Made by a program: the position numbers and the translations under genes. The notes beneath the pieces are model-generated. The model was given only the letters and a program-made list of their open reading frames with translations. It was not told where the DNA came from and made no database searches. From positions 496,001 through 560,000 of the forward strand of contig QAOA01007670.1 of the NCBI GenBank assembly GCA_003255065.1: a DNA stretch of 64,000 nucleotides, given 5' to 3'. Below are positions 32,996-45,168 of the stretch, piece by piece; the stretch's first letter is position 1, and the number at the start of each line of letters is the position of its first letter. The stretch comes from Cercis canadensis. Taxonomy: Eukaryota > Streptophyta > Magnoliopsida > Fabales > Fabaceae.

Positions 32996-35900
32996 TTATC
33001 CAGCTGAGTTCTCATGCAGCAAAACATACTCCCGACTGCAAAACCAAAATGATTAAGCTAAAAATATGAAATTCATATGAAACATACAGAATGATAAGAA
33101 ACAACAAATCATCGTCAAATTAGGTTGGGGGATGTTAACTTTACGAATTTTTTATATGAAAATAAATTCTTTTTTGTGACAAAAATTTAAGAACTGGCTA
33201 AGTTGCACAGCAGGGCTCACATGGGCTGCCTTACCAACAGATTCCCATGACCTTGAACCCAAGCCATTGAGCGAGGAGTTCAAGTTTCTCAGCCTGAACC
33301 AACCTGTTGGCCGGATATGGAGATATATGCATCCTTGTGCTCAAAGAAGATATGGAGATATAAGCATCCTTGTGGTCAAAGAAAATTTATCACGTGAATA
33401 CTGACTTATGCAGCTACAACCAATCCCTAAGAATAAAAAATGTCTTGGTAACTGAAAAATCTTTTGCTGACGGTAAATGCTCAGTTGCTGGGCTAATCCA
33501 CTTTGAACTTCAATTGACAATGCCAAAACTTGGCACTTCAACAAGGACCATGATAGAAAAAATATAATGACCTAACATTCAAATATCATTCTTTTCTCTG
33601 CTCTTTTTCTCCCCTTTCCCACCTAAAGAAAGATCCTCCGCCTCCTCCCTCTAACTTCAATACTGAAATCAGCCAACACACTACTCAACAGATATTTTTC
33701 CGTTACTCAACTCCAAACTTGGTAATGGAACTTTTTTTTAAAGCCAAACTTAGTACCCAAAATACTTACTTTAATACTTAACGTAATATCTAAAGACTTA
33801 ATGGGCAAAAATTATAATTATCCAAAAGAACAGAATAATAAATTTATTCAATTTTTTTAAGAATCAAAGAAAAGAAATATAGTGACACTGAATATTTACT
33901 GTTACTTACCTACTATTACCAAATTTAATGGTGTCTTTTTCACGAAGTTCATAATAACGTTGGGGTTCAATAGGACTATCCTGCAAAAATAGAAGTAAAC
34001 ATCTAATAGAATCATATGACAATTAACTTCAGCTCATTCATGCTATCACAATGGATAAAAAAAAATCATAGGAACTAATTGAAGGTATCCCTCAATGACC
34101 ACTCACGTTAATAAAAGTTTTGTTCGTGCTTCCAAGGTCCATTAAGTAAGGCCTATTGCAGATCACATAGAAGATGTCAGGATTGCACATTAAATTTCAG
34201 CCTTATATGTGGCATCAATCAAGAAATCATGTATTACCTTACTAGCTTTGACAATGTACCATCAGGTTGCTCCTTTTCAACCTGCCTGATAAAACAATAA
34301 AATAAGAAAATTTAGATAATTCAATCAGTCTTAGAACATCAATGACCAAAGGATCCCCCAAGCAGGTGCTTAAATTGAAGATATACCGGAACTGAATGAC
34401 AGCATGTTGCTTGCTGCAGGATGGATGATCCGTTGGAATGTCTGCAACCCTTCTTTCCCTTCCGAAAAGATAACAGCTTTGGCGATGTATATAAAGGGGC
34501 TCTGTCAATGACAGGCATATCTTTGATCAAAACTTGGTAGGAACCAATAAACTATTTCTTTGGCAGTTAAGAAAATTGTCAATTCGTTGATTTTCCACTG
34601 ATAGTAAGATTTGGAAAAGGTTTATGACAACAGTAGAAAGCTGCACACAACTGACAATTGAAAATTAATGACAATGATGGAAATTTTACACATGCCAAGA
34701 ACATCAATACAGGAACCAAATATTGATAAGAAATGGCAACAGACACAGGAATCTTCTAAATCATGAAATGCACCAACACTTTAAGGTATAGATATTCATC
34801 TGTCAAATTCCCAAACAAAGTGTATAGTACATGGCACTTGCAATTCTGGCAGATCAAGAAATTTTTATTTTTTTTTTCTTTTTTTGGATCTGGCAGATCA
34901 AGCAATAAATCATGATGAATATGTTCAAAACCAAATATCAAAATGATCAGGACGGAGGAAACACAGCTTTGCTCTTTGCAATGAAGGAAACAACTACATG
35001 TGTATGAAACAAGAAAGAAAAAGGAAAAAAAAAATATCTGGTGTAAGAAAAAAGAAAGAAAAAAATAAAATAAAAACATGAGAAGTATGAATTATGTGTA
35101 GAAGCCGGACACACTTACCATTTAATACTTCGCCACCCTTGAAAACATAGAGCCGCCATTTTACAGCAGGCTTTCGGGCTTCTTGGGGTTCATTGAACAA
35201 CAAGGTAACACCTGAAAAAGAACAATCACTTAGCATATGCATAAAGATGGAAGAAATACTAAGTATATCTCACCTCTGACTCTATTGGTTTCTGCAGCAA
35301 GCTTTCCAGATAGCTCAAATGAAGGCTTTTGCTGCATTGCAATTAGTTATGTCGATCAGAAATGTAACAGAGATAACTTCTTAACAAAGTTTACATAGTT
35401 ACAGAAAATAATTGGTCGCCTTTAATTTGTGAAAGCATATTATGTTTCAACATTTTGCCTTGCATTACAACTATTCTAAATACGGAACAGAGTTCACCTG
35501 TGTTCCTCTGAATTCAATTAGCATAAACGTAATCGCAGAACGTCTAAGTATTTATACATCAATCAAAATTATAGATCATAGCTCCTTTTATCTTTTCTTC
35601 TATTGTTAAGTCTCACTAACACATTAACCAGGTCTAACTGAACGAAGTGGTTGCTGGCAAAAATTTGTTTCAAGTAACTTCATATCATATTCTTGCTTGA
35701 AAAGCATAATTTGTATATAATGCAGCAGTTCTCCTTGGCTCAAGATGATTTTACCAAAAACATCCAAATGAGTGATACATGAGGGAATTAAGCGTTGCAG
35801 CCACAGGCATGGTATATAACACATCAAATTTACAATAGAAGACTCCCAGAGATCATAGTATGATTCACCACAATGAAGCACAACAATAAACACGGGTTTT

Positions 35901-38900
35901 GAAAAGTAGTACTTCCTCCACATGAACACTCAAGTCAAATTATCTGAAAGAGATATAAACCCCATCCCCACTATTAATATTAAAGGCAAAAAGCCCAGCA
36001 AACAAGCTTGACAATACCTTTAGCTTTTCTTCCAAAGCCTCCTCAGCTGCCTTCATCTTCATGATTGAATCATTATCTTCATCCCTGCTGAAGTAGCAGT
36101 CAACCTCTCATCAGAAGCTATACCAACTCTGATCCATATAAAACAGAGCATCCAAATCTTTACGAAATTAGAGAGAGAGAAATAAAAAAGGACATGAAAA
36201 CAAGGAACATGTCATTTTAGTTTTACCACCTATGTTTAATATGAATTTTCAGCTTACTTCAAAGGACTGTCCTCAGATACTTAAACTCCATAGCTTAAGG
36301 TAAAATTGTTCTTGAAACAAGTCTTCTTCATGATGGAAAGATTTAATTGTGAAAATATAGTATATAGGGTGTGGCTGTAGAATAAATTACATAAATGACA
36401 ATCAGAATATCTAGCCAACCTTCCCAGTCCAGATACAGTTGGCTAGATATTCTGATTGTCATTTATGTAATTTATTCTACAGCCACACCCTATATACTAT
36501 AATTTCACAATTAAATCTTTCCATATCATTTCCATTCATGTCATTCTTGGTTCACCTCTTATCGTTTCTCACTCACTCTTTTGACATAGTGGCATATGGA
36601 TATCTATATTAGACATGAACAAGCCAATCTAAGTGATTGTTTAATCTTCAATTAAAGCTAGCCTAACCTACAAACATGCCTTCATTTCTTATCCTGTACT
36701 TATTTGTGTTACCATGCATCCACCTTTGACACTTTCATCGTCGTTCTTCTAGGGTATTTTGTCTCTTAACATCACAACACTCTAACCCATAAAACAGCAT
36801 AAAACACTCTTTGCATGCTTTTACTCTCATCTCTCTTGCAGGCGTCTCCATTTCTTTCTTAGCCATTTAGTGTACTAGGGAATCTTTCCATTTCCACCCT
36901 TGTATAACTCTTATAAGACATTCTCACTTTCCTTTGACTGCTGATTTTTCATGTGACCACCAAATTTCATTTTTACAAGTCTGACACCTTTAGATTCTAG
37001 TAGACAATTTTTCACTGCATGTTTGTGATATAAGCTACAATTTTGTTTCACATTAAATTTTCATATGCACGTAAGTCCCATCAAACTTCCCTTCATCATT
37101 TCTCTGATTCTCTCCATGTATTATTTCCCGCTATTCTCTTCACAAATTCAACTATCTAACTTTAGGATCCTTAGTAGCTTTGCTATTCCTATGTAAGCTA
37201 TACTCATATCATATGCTATAATGATCGATAACATAGCTATAACCAAAGCATTAACTCCAAGATCTGCTCTCAAGTCCTCCATTGTGCTTCTATACATGTC
37301 CATACAAGCCTTCCCAAAATAAAAATATTTCCTCATTCGACATCACTGGCACTACACACATCTAAATCATCTCAGTAGATTAATCCTGTCAACCAATATC
37401 GTTTCAACATCTAGATCCACCACCTCATCAAAACCAACATCTCCCATTTCTGTTCCTATAATTTCCCATATACCAAAGATAAAAATCTGTATTTTCTATC
37501 TTCCTACATTTATCACGTACTAATTAGTCTACTGTAAAACAATAAGTATAATCAATGTAATTACTGTATCATCTAGCTCTGACTTAGTGACCTATACTCC
37601 TAGTTGTCACTGGATTTCTATGATTATGAACCAGTGAGTTCAATCGCACCTGTCTATCTCCATGTAGGTCACCTTGTACACTTCTCACTACAAATAAGTG
37701 CCAGTGCAGAGCACATTGCTGGCATTGAATACCTCAGCTAACTTCAGGCAATTTTCACCACATTTAGAGCTGAATACATTGCATCTCAACAAGGGATCAT
37801 CCCCATAATTTACTTCTGAACATGTGTTCAATGCCTTGATAAGGTTATGCACTAGCTGTCACCCTACTCCAACCCTCCTCCTTTATCCTTTATCCAAAGC
37901 TTGGGGCCACATATTTTTAAACATGTAAGATGCTTTTATTGTCTAACAGTCCGTTTATGTTCATGTTGAAACCAGTTAAAAAAAAAATTGTCACAGATTC
38001 ACAGGTCCAAGGAGAATAAGTATTCTAATAAGCATGTAAGACATCTATTATTGCATAAATGTTAACACCATGCAATTAGTGAAAACATATTAGTTCTGTC
38101 AACAGATCTGACTTAACACTTGAAAGGCAACAATCAAACAGAATTGTTAACTAACTTTCAGTTGGTATATCAAAGCTGAACAGCAGCATACCTGTGTTCA
38201 GCTCCTCTTGAATTTGTCACCTGAAAAGATGAAACAGCAGTTCAGATAAGCATCAATCCCAGGGAAAACCCAAACCTCAACAAGTAGCCAAATAAGTACA
38301 CATGAACAACAGAAAGAAAAATATAAGACAAAGACCTTGGGGGGGAGGGGGACAAATACATCCATACGAAAAGCGGGAATAACACAACTGTGCCTTGTGA
38401 CATTCTAACACCTATACTCATTATGTTCTTTCTAGCACAAGAGGTTGCAGACAACTAAATAGGAATCACATTATGATAACAATACCAGATATCAATAGCA
38501 TTCTTAATAACATACATGTTCAGTAATCTGTATGTTGCTTCTACATAATATTCCAACAAAAAATTCGAAAAACCGACGTTTGAAAAGTTTCCATTCAGAA
38601 AAATAATTTACGTGAAGGAAAGGTGTTTACTTGGCATTGGTTCCAGCAAACAGTAAATTAATAAAAGAATCAACAAAAGCGATAGAAAACTATTAAAAAA
38701 GAAGAACTTGAATCATTATTTGAAGGGTTGGATATCACCAGACACCTCATCACGAGCTCTGGCATTAGCAGCCGCGGTCTGTGGAGGAGACTGAGATCTG
38801 TGCCTGCTCCTGCCATTGTGATGGCGCTCTGGAGAAGCATCAGACCTCTCATGCCTTGATCGTGAAGACCTGTTTCTACCACTATCATTATAATTATCGT

Positions 38901-39378
38901 TATCTTCATCCCTCCCAGAAGACCTCTTCTCCTTTCGCTCACTCCCTGAATCTCTATCTGACCCTTTTCCTCTATCCCTCTCCCTGTCACCCCCTCTGCT
39001 ACTCCCATGATTCCTCTCACTCTCACGCTCACCGTCACGTTCTCTATCGGCTTGAGATCTCTTCAACCGCTTCGTACGTGGGGAAGCAGAATCAGAACGA
39101 GGAGGAGGAGACCCAGAACTCTCCCTAGCCAATTTAGCAGAACCACGACTCGAACGGTGCTGCTTCTCTCGCGGCGGCGGAGAGATACTCCGGTCCCTCG
39201 CCGGAGAAGCATTACCCTTATGGGAATGGGAATTCCGGTGCCGGCGATTGGGCGATTTTTCTCTTTCCCTCTCTCTATCTCTTCGAGAAGAGGGTGCTGG
39301 GCTTCGCCGCCGGTGAGGAGAAGAACCGCGACCCTTTATCGGAGGAGATTCAGAGTGATTGGAAGTGTGGCGCCCCAT
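32996..39378 (-). CDS. DDL: DAWDLE / SNIP1-like FHA-domain protein
   Basis: Ten exons on the minus strand: 39378-38746, 38220-38192, 36084-36018, 35331-35274, 35211-35119, 34501-34387, 34285-34238, 34152-34107, 33980-33910, 33035-32996. Phases close exactly to 399 residues. The start MGRHTSNHSESPPIKGRG (39378) is preferred over an in-frame ATG 25 codons upstream. Residues 1-211 are an Arg/Ser/Glu-rich disordered region (SPPPREKQHRSSRGS, RDREREREKSP). From about 265 to 390 comes the FHA fold: WRLYVFKGG, YLFGRERRVADIPTDHPS (Gly307-Arg308), CSKQHAVIQF (Ser323, His326), DLGSTNKTFIN (355-363) and REKDTIKFG, so the phosphothreonine-binding residues are present. In Arabidopsis DDL binds DCL1 and stabilises primary miRNAs; animal SNIP1 is also spliceosome-associated. 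Exons are short and introns long; intron 2 (36085-38191) carries a striking hairpin. Intact. Confidence 0.93.
33130..33345 (-). mobile_element. Possible tRNA-derived SINE in DDL intron 9
   Basis: On the minus strand GGTTCAAGGTCATGGGAATC resembles a pol III B box with its downstream arm, preceded by GGTTCAGGCTGAGAAAC and followed by CCCATGTGAGCCCTGC and an A-rich end (GTCACAAAAAAGAA). No target duplication was resolved. Confidence 0.35.
33314..33383. repeat. 35-bp tandem repeat, two units, in DDL intron 9
   Basis: GATATGGAGATATA[T/A]GCATC followed by CTTGTG[C/G]TCAAAGAA occurs at 33314-33348 and 33349-33383 with two mismatches. Confidence 0.85.
36085..38191 (-). other. DDL intron 2
   Basis: About 2.1 kb. 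Besides the hairpin at 36334-36523 it holds a long stretch (about 36540-37930) without open frames. A part near 37840-37915 (minus strand TGGCCCCAAGCTTTGGATAA) has the look of a dispersed plant repeat, but I cannot name a family from memory with confidence. Confidence 0.4.
36334..36523. repeat. 86-bp near-perfect inverted repeat (hairpin) in DDL intron 2
   Basis: Left arm 36334-36419 and right arm 36438-36523 are reverse complements over 86 bases with a single mismatch, separated by an 18-base loop (36420-36437, CTTCCCAGTCCAGATACA). Arms include CTATATACTATAA, TTTATGTAATTTATTCTAC and TCTAGATATT-like AT-rich DNA. No target duplication and no terminal motif typical of a MITE is visible. As part of the DDL pre-mRNA it would fold into a long perfect stem. 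Confidence 0.93.
38192..38220 (-). other. DDL micro-exon 2 (29 bases)
   Basis: GTGACAAATTCAAGAGGAGC then TGAACACAG, between acceptor TTTTCAG and donor GTATGC. It joins RDE of exon 1 to VTNSRGAEHR and restores the frame into RDEDNDS of exon 3. Listed because micro-exons of this size are often missed. Confidence 0.75.
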
Positions 39379-39600
39379 GAGATTCACAGTGCTCTGGGCA
39401 TGGAATTTCAGTGATGCCCCAAAATTGGTAATGGATAATTTGAAAGTGACCAAGACAAGAGTGTAAAACCAAGGAATAGTTATCTAGATGTTTAGAGACT
39501 TCAGAACAGTTAGCATTGTATTATAGGTGTTTCATTCTTTTGTCTTTGCAGTTGAATTGAGAGCAGTACCAATGTGAAGTACAGAGAAGATCGCGAGGGG

Positions 39601-39609
39601 TTAGGGTTT
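39601..39609 (-). promoter_or_regulatory. Telo-box in DDL leader/promoter
   Basis: AAACCCTAA on the minus strand, about 225 bases upstream of the DDL start codon. Same class of motif as in front of SmB. Confidence 0.45.
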
Positions 39610-41685
39610 ATCACCTGGATTTCTTCCAGATAATTTTTGTTTTTGTTTTTTTGGTCCGAGTTCTCACCGCCTTAAAGTGAAAAAAATTTCAAAAAGAAAA
39701 AAGAGTTATTATAAAAATTGAAGCAAAACATTTGACCAGGTTATATACACGTGGTATGATATAGAGTTATTATAAAAAAATATAAGTATATATAATTTTT
39801 ATATTTTATTTAATATAAAATATATTTTATTTTTTAAAAAATAAATTTAAAAATATTTTTTTATACACATATTATTTATATATTAATTATTTTTATGTGA
39901 TATAATATATTACGTAAATATTTAAAATATTTAAAAAAATTATATTTTAAATGATAATTTATTTTTTTCACAGCAAAAAAAAATTGTACAATTATAATTT
40001 TTTTTTGGGTAACCATTGTAATTTTAAATGCAGATTAGGATGCATTAATGTTCCTAAAACATTAAAACCCAATTGTTAAGCTACATAAAGATGTTATTAT
40101 GAGTATTTTTCAGTAATAATGGGAGAGGTGGTGAAGGGCTAGGTATGATAAACTACAATAATTGAAGATTATGTCTAAATGCTAAGTCCAATCCACAAAC
40201 TAAAAACAGCCCAAATATCCACCGATAAATGGAATCCACTAATTAGAGGATCCGTTTTTATATCACAATTGACTTGAACACAGCACAAGACCTATTTCTA
40301 AAGTATAAATATTTGATCAATTTAAACTAGAAAAACGAATTAGGCATAAATCTAACAACAAAAATGTGGCAGATGTGCAAAGAAGAGAGAATTGCATTTT
40401 AAATTTTTAAGATTTGGCTCGCAGGAGAATATCATGAAGATTATGAATGAACACACTATATATTAAAATTTTGATTAATAATATAATTATGTTGTGTTCA
40501 TATGATGCAAGCAAGATTGTTCTGAGCATTATCCTTGGCTATCAAGACTTTTCCATTTTCTAATTGGTAATGATTACCTTTCATTCACAATTTGCCAAAT
40601 TATTTGGTAACAATAACTGATTGTGTTCAAGGATTTGGTGTAGATCCATTGGAATAAATCAATTACTTCATGCATAAAAAAAAAAACAAGTGATATGAAT
40701 GATAAATACATTATTACTTCATGCATGATAAAATTATATGATGTTCAATTATTTATTTATCTACTTGCTTGAAATATTTTTGGTCACTTTTTATGTTTTT
40801 CTTTTTCAAGTTTCGTGAAAGGGATTTTCTATATCTTATTTATAATAATTACAATTTCAAGAGGAAAGTGGGATTTGTTCCAAAATATTAGACTTCTTGC
40901 AGATTTTGAACCCAAAAAAAAATAAAAAAAGCAACTTGTTACGGATTCATTTCAAATGTAAGAAATTATAGTCATGGATATTCAAAATTTCCCTAAAATT
41001 CATTAATAACAACGGCAAGCATTGTATCAAAAGAAAAATTCATAGAACATGAGACAATATTCCATGTACAAAGTTTGAATTTCTGAATTTCTAAATCATC
41101 ACAACATATATACTCTTTTCGGTGAAATATTCTAAAATTAGGGTTAACCAAACTAATTTCCAAATTCACTCACAAAACAATGGCATGTATATATATGTAT
41201 CAAATTGACATTTAATTTTCTAACCCTTATTATTTACATAATCTAGTATCCTCTTAGCTCTCAAATAGTATTAAAGGAAAAGAGAAATATATGTATGAAA
41301 CAATCCTCTCATGCCCATGTATATATTCCTCAAAATTGAAAAATTAAATTTTCTTTTAGGGAATTTCTTTATCTTTTTATTGATTACCATTGATTCTAAG
41401 AGGAAATTTGTTTCTAGTTTTTTCCAAAACAAAAAAAGAAAACCATAAATTAAAATCGCGTTCACTCGTACCCTCTTACACTGCATGTACCCACCATGAT
41501 CAGATGCGCCATTCCACCAAACAATTTTCAGAAACCAAACGTTGGAACTCTTCCTTCAAAGGTTACACCCATTCCTTTCTTGCACCGATTCAAGACTACA
41601 AAAAGAACCCCACAACCATTTTTCTCCCTACCCTATTTCCCTTTGCTTTGTAAACCTCACCAACTTCTCATAACCCACCACAGCC
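39610..41685. other. Intergenic region between DDL and F-box gene 1
   Basis: Very AT-rich. Contains one copy of a MITE family (39760-39930). The portion from about 40960 to 41200 is related to the upstream region of F-box gene 2. No gene supported. Confidence 0.45.
39760..39930. mobile_element. AT-rich MITE family B, copy 1
   Basis: Shares TATATAATTTTTATATTTTA, AAAAATAAATTTAAAAATA and TATACACATATTATTTATAT with 57455-57645 and, inverted, with 54045-54235. Termini here are degraded. Confidence 0.5.
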
Positions 41686-43555
41686 ATGGCAGTGTCTGGT
41701 GATTTGTTCATTTCATTGGAGGAATCACTTCTTATCCTCATCCTTTCATTCCTTCCGTTCAAGGATGCGGCAAGAACATGCGTTCTATCAAAGCGTTGGC
41801 AAAACTTGTGGAAATCAACCAAAAACATAGAGTTCAATGAACTCTTCTTCGTGAAATTAGACCAACCAGATCAAGTCAGAGAAACCCAAAGAAGGGTTTT
41901 CATCAACTTCATTAATAAATGGATTCAAAACTACGAAGATGGTGTTGTGGACAATCTCTCTCTCATTTTATCAGAGCCTGACAATGTTCGTGAGGTTATA
42001 GAACGATGCATTTCTTTCGCTACAACACGTAGCATGAAAGAGTTGGTGCTTGATTTTTCTAACCCTAATTGGGAGGAAGAAAGTTTCGAGCAACGTGCTG
42101 TTTTGCTTCGCTTACCGGCACATTTTTATAACCATAGATCGGTTGAATCTTTGAAGTTGTTTTCCTGTGGTTTTAACATTGATGGTTTGCGTCAATTTCA
42201 TGCCCTTAAGGAAGTTTCTTTTGGTTGGATGGAGTTGGGACTCTGCACTATTAAGACTTTGCTTTCAAATTGTAGAAAGATTGAGAGTTTGAGTCTGAAA
42301 AAGTGCTGGAATTTGGAAAATTTTGATATGGGTGAGGAAACTCTGAGGCTAAAGAGGCTGGTTGTTGACAAGTGCCATTTTTTCATGGATGAAACGTTCA
42401 CAATCAAGGCACCAAATCTTGAATTCTTGAAGTATTCTGGGGTGGTGGGTTTTTATGACATAGAGGTAGACAAATTTGTCATGGAAGAGGCAGATCTTGA
42501 CTTCTCGCTCGAGTTTCAAATGGATGGGCTTGCTGATTATCTTTACAAACTACTGGAAGATCTTTATCCTGTTAGGGTTTTGACTGTCTGCAGTTTCTTG
42601 CTTCAGGTAATATTCTTCATCCTTTCTTTTTCCTGTGAATTTAACAATAATTTTATCTTAGATATAACATATGTAAGAAAATATGTAATTCTTCATAATC
42701 TCTCTCTACATAGATAACAATTCTCTTAAAATGGAGAAAATTCCATTGGATTTACTCATATCTTTATTGTTTCTTACTCGTGTAAGATTTGGGATCTACT
42801 CCTTGCCTTATAGTTGCATACATTGATGTAACTTCACTAATTCCTTTAATTATAACATGAGGACACCACGGTTTAGACCTAATTGATTATTCTATGTCAT
42901 AAGAATTGAGTGCTCTTAATCAAATGAACTGAAGAATGTTAGAAACTAACAGCTTTTGGTTTTCAAATGTTTGTGTACGTTCAGGCTATTCCTCTGGGAG
43001 ACGAGCCACTTCGCGTGCAATGCGATCTAAACGTCAGGCATTTGATATTGAAGGCAGCAATGCACAGTAATGAGTTCTACGGAATCACATTCCTTCTTAA
43101 CAGCTGCCCTATGTTGGAGACTCTCACCATTGAAATAGGGCTTGGAAGAATTTTTGCTGTGAGTATCACTTCAGAATTGTGTTTAATTAGGGCTTCGAAG
43201 AATTTTGTTATTAAACCAGGCTGTTAATATGTCTTGCATGCATGCATTATAGGATTATGAACCTCCATTTCGCTTGGACCGCAAGAAATTCTGGTCTAAT
43301 AATGTAGGACTTTACAAGTGCGTGAGATCAACTCTGAAGGTGGTGGAGGTAAAGGGCTTTAAAGGGACTACTATGTCTGAAATTTATGCTCTCAACTATC
43401 TTATACAATGTGGCAGAGTTTTGAAAAATGTTAATATCGAACTAGCAAAGGATGAAGGTGGTGATGGCAGAGCAGTGGACGTGTACCGTAAAATTGCAGA
43501 GTGTTTGCTGACTGTTCCAAAGGCTTCCAGAAGTTTGGAGATATCAATCAGTTAG
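41686..43555 (+). CDS. F-box/FBD LRR protein, tandem copy 1
   Basis: Three exons, 41686-42606 (307 codons), 42985-43158 (58 codons) and 43253-43555 (100 codons plus stop), all phase 0, total 465 residues. The F-box is at about residues 9-50 (LLILILSFLPFKDAARTCVL then SKRWQNLWKSTKNIEF). LRR-like repeats follow (VESLKLFSCGFNIDGL, IESLSLKKCWNLENFDMG, LRLKRLVVDKCHF), and the FBD-type C-terminus includes FLLNSCPMLETLTIE and KVVEVKGFKGTTMSEIY with VPKASRSLEISIS. Such proteins recruit substrates to SCF (SKP1-cullin) ubiquitin ligases; the substrate is unknown. Introns have GT-AG ends (GTAATA...TTCAG; GTGAGT...TATAG). Exon lengths match the downstream paralogue exactly for the first two exons. Intact. 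Confidence 0.88.
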
Positions 43556-44291
43556 TTTAAATCTGAGGAGCTCCATTCACACCTTAGAACGAATAATATT
43601 TTGTCACAATTATGGCTATTTTTAATTAAATAAAATAGTATTTGTTTGATTTAAACTAATTTAAATGTTATTAGGAATAAGTTGAAAATTACAAATTAAA
43701 AACCTAAGGTATTAAACATAAATCTACAGAACCACAATGTGACATATATGCTTTTTCGGAGAATGCTACAATACACAATTTAAGAGCTGTGTACCAGTGC
43801 AAACTCAACAAAGAAATACATAAAGGGAATTAATATTTTCACAACCACTATGACTAATACCATAACCTATTTATTGAAAACTTATTATATAAAAAAGATT
43901 ACCCCTCATCTAATAAGGTAATATTTAAATCTAATAAATAGTGGTATCATTTATTTGCATAATCTTATCTTATATCTAATAATTATGGCCAAAAATTTCT
44001 CTTGTATTAATTAGGAATACTTTCTCTTTTTGTTTTCCTTGAATTTATCTTATATTTTTGAAATACTTTATCTTGTATTAATATTGTTCGTTGGTACTTC
44101 CTACTATACGAGGTGCATATATATATAGATTGCTTGGAGATGGGAATAACAATACTTTCTCTTTTTTATTTTTATATTTTTCTCTTGTATATATATCGTA
44201 GTTGGTAAAGTAATTTGCAGTTACAATTGTGTACCCAAACAAGCATATATTGGCAGATTATAAATGCCATTTTTGCTTGAGCTACCACCTT

Positions 44292-44555
44292 AAGATTTCT
44301 CATTTAGAAGTAGAAATTATTGAAGAATATTAGCAGTTAATGCAGAAAAGGACCCCATAATGTTGATCTTATAATCTGGCTAATGGAACAGTGAAAATCA
44401 TGTCTATATCATATTAATACTAAGATATCTCATTTAGAAGTAGAAATTATTCAAGAATATTAGCAGTAAATGCAGAAAAGGGTCCCATAATGTTGATCTT
44501 AAAATCTTTCTATACTTAATGAGGATAATTTAATCTATATCATATTTAGACATTA
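44292..44555. repeat. 130-bp direct duplication
   Basis: Units start at 44292 and 44422 (AAGAT[T/A]TCTCATTTAGAAG), share AGTAGAAATTATT, GCAGAAAAGG and CCCATAATGTTGATCTTA, and diverge by scattered substitutions; the second unit is less complete at its end. Confidence 0.8.
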
Positions 44556-44850
44556 AATAGGTTGTGGCATTAGTAGCCTGTAAAAATACACACAGCCTAA
44601 GTTAATTACTCAATCAATATATTACTCTCATTTTTTAGTGCATTACACTCCAAGGTAACTAAAAAGTTTATTATACATTCATTTCAAATTTTGAATATGA
44701 CAAATATGAAAATTAAATATAGTAGAAAATTTAATAGTTTTCCTAGGATGTTTTCTAACCATGGCATGTGTTGTGTCAAAAATAAATCATAGAACATGGA
44801 ACGGTTCATTGGATCAAGTCCAAATTTCTAAATCTCTATATATACCGTCA

Positions 44851-45002
44851 CAAATTTGGATTTGATCATGTTATGACTCATGTCATGGAAAATGTTGATA
44901 TAGTAGTATACTGTCATTGAATTCTTATGAGCTTTAAATTAAATGCACGGTTCAAATTAATCCAATATGTGTCATATTATAACATGACCAAATTCAAATT
45001 TA
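44851..45002. mobile_element. MITE in the promoter of F-box gene 2
   Basis: Inverted ends CAAATTTGGATTTGATCATG and CATGACCAAATTCAAATTTA, about 152 bp. Aligning the upstream regions of the two F-box genes, the related sequence continues on both sides (AAATCTCTATATA before, CAACATACTCTTTTTGGTG after), so the element inserted after the gene duplication or was lost from copy 1. Confidence 0.65.
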
Positions 45003-45168
45003 TAATGTCCCAACATACTCTTTTTGGTGAAATATTAATTCTAACTCTATAATAGGTTTTAACCAATTAAATTGATTATTTCCAAAACACTATATATATA
45101 TATCCATCAACTTATCATTTGACTATCAACTCAACTCTCAAACAGTAAGTGATATTCCCACCATAGCC

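Larger units (their letters stand above)
43556..45168. other. Spacer between the tandem F-box genes
   Basis: AT-rich spacer with a 130-bp direct duplication (44292-44555) and, from about 44750, a promoter region related to that of F-box gene 1, interrupted by a MITE (44851-45002). No gene. Confidence 0.5.

Noticed and set aside
38716-38745. Exon 1 of DDL read through to a stop (SGDIQPFK)
   Set aside because: Joining at GAG|GTGTCT to VTNSRGAEHR restores the frame to the FHA domain and is the better model.
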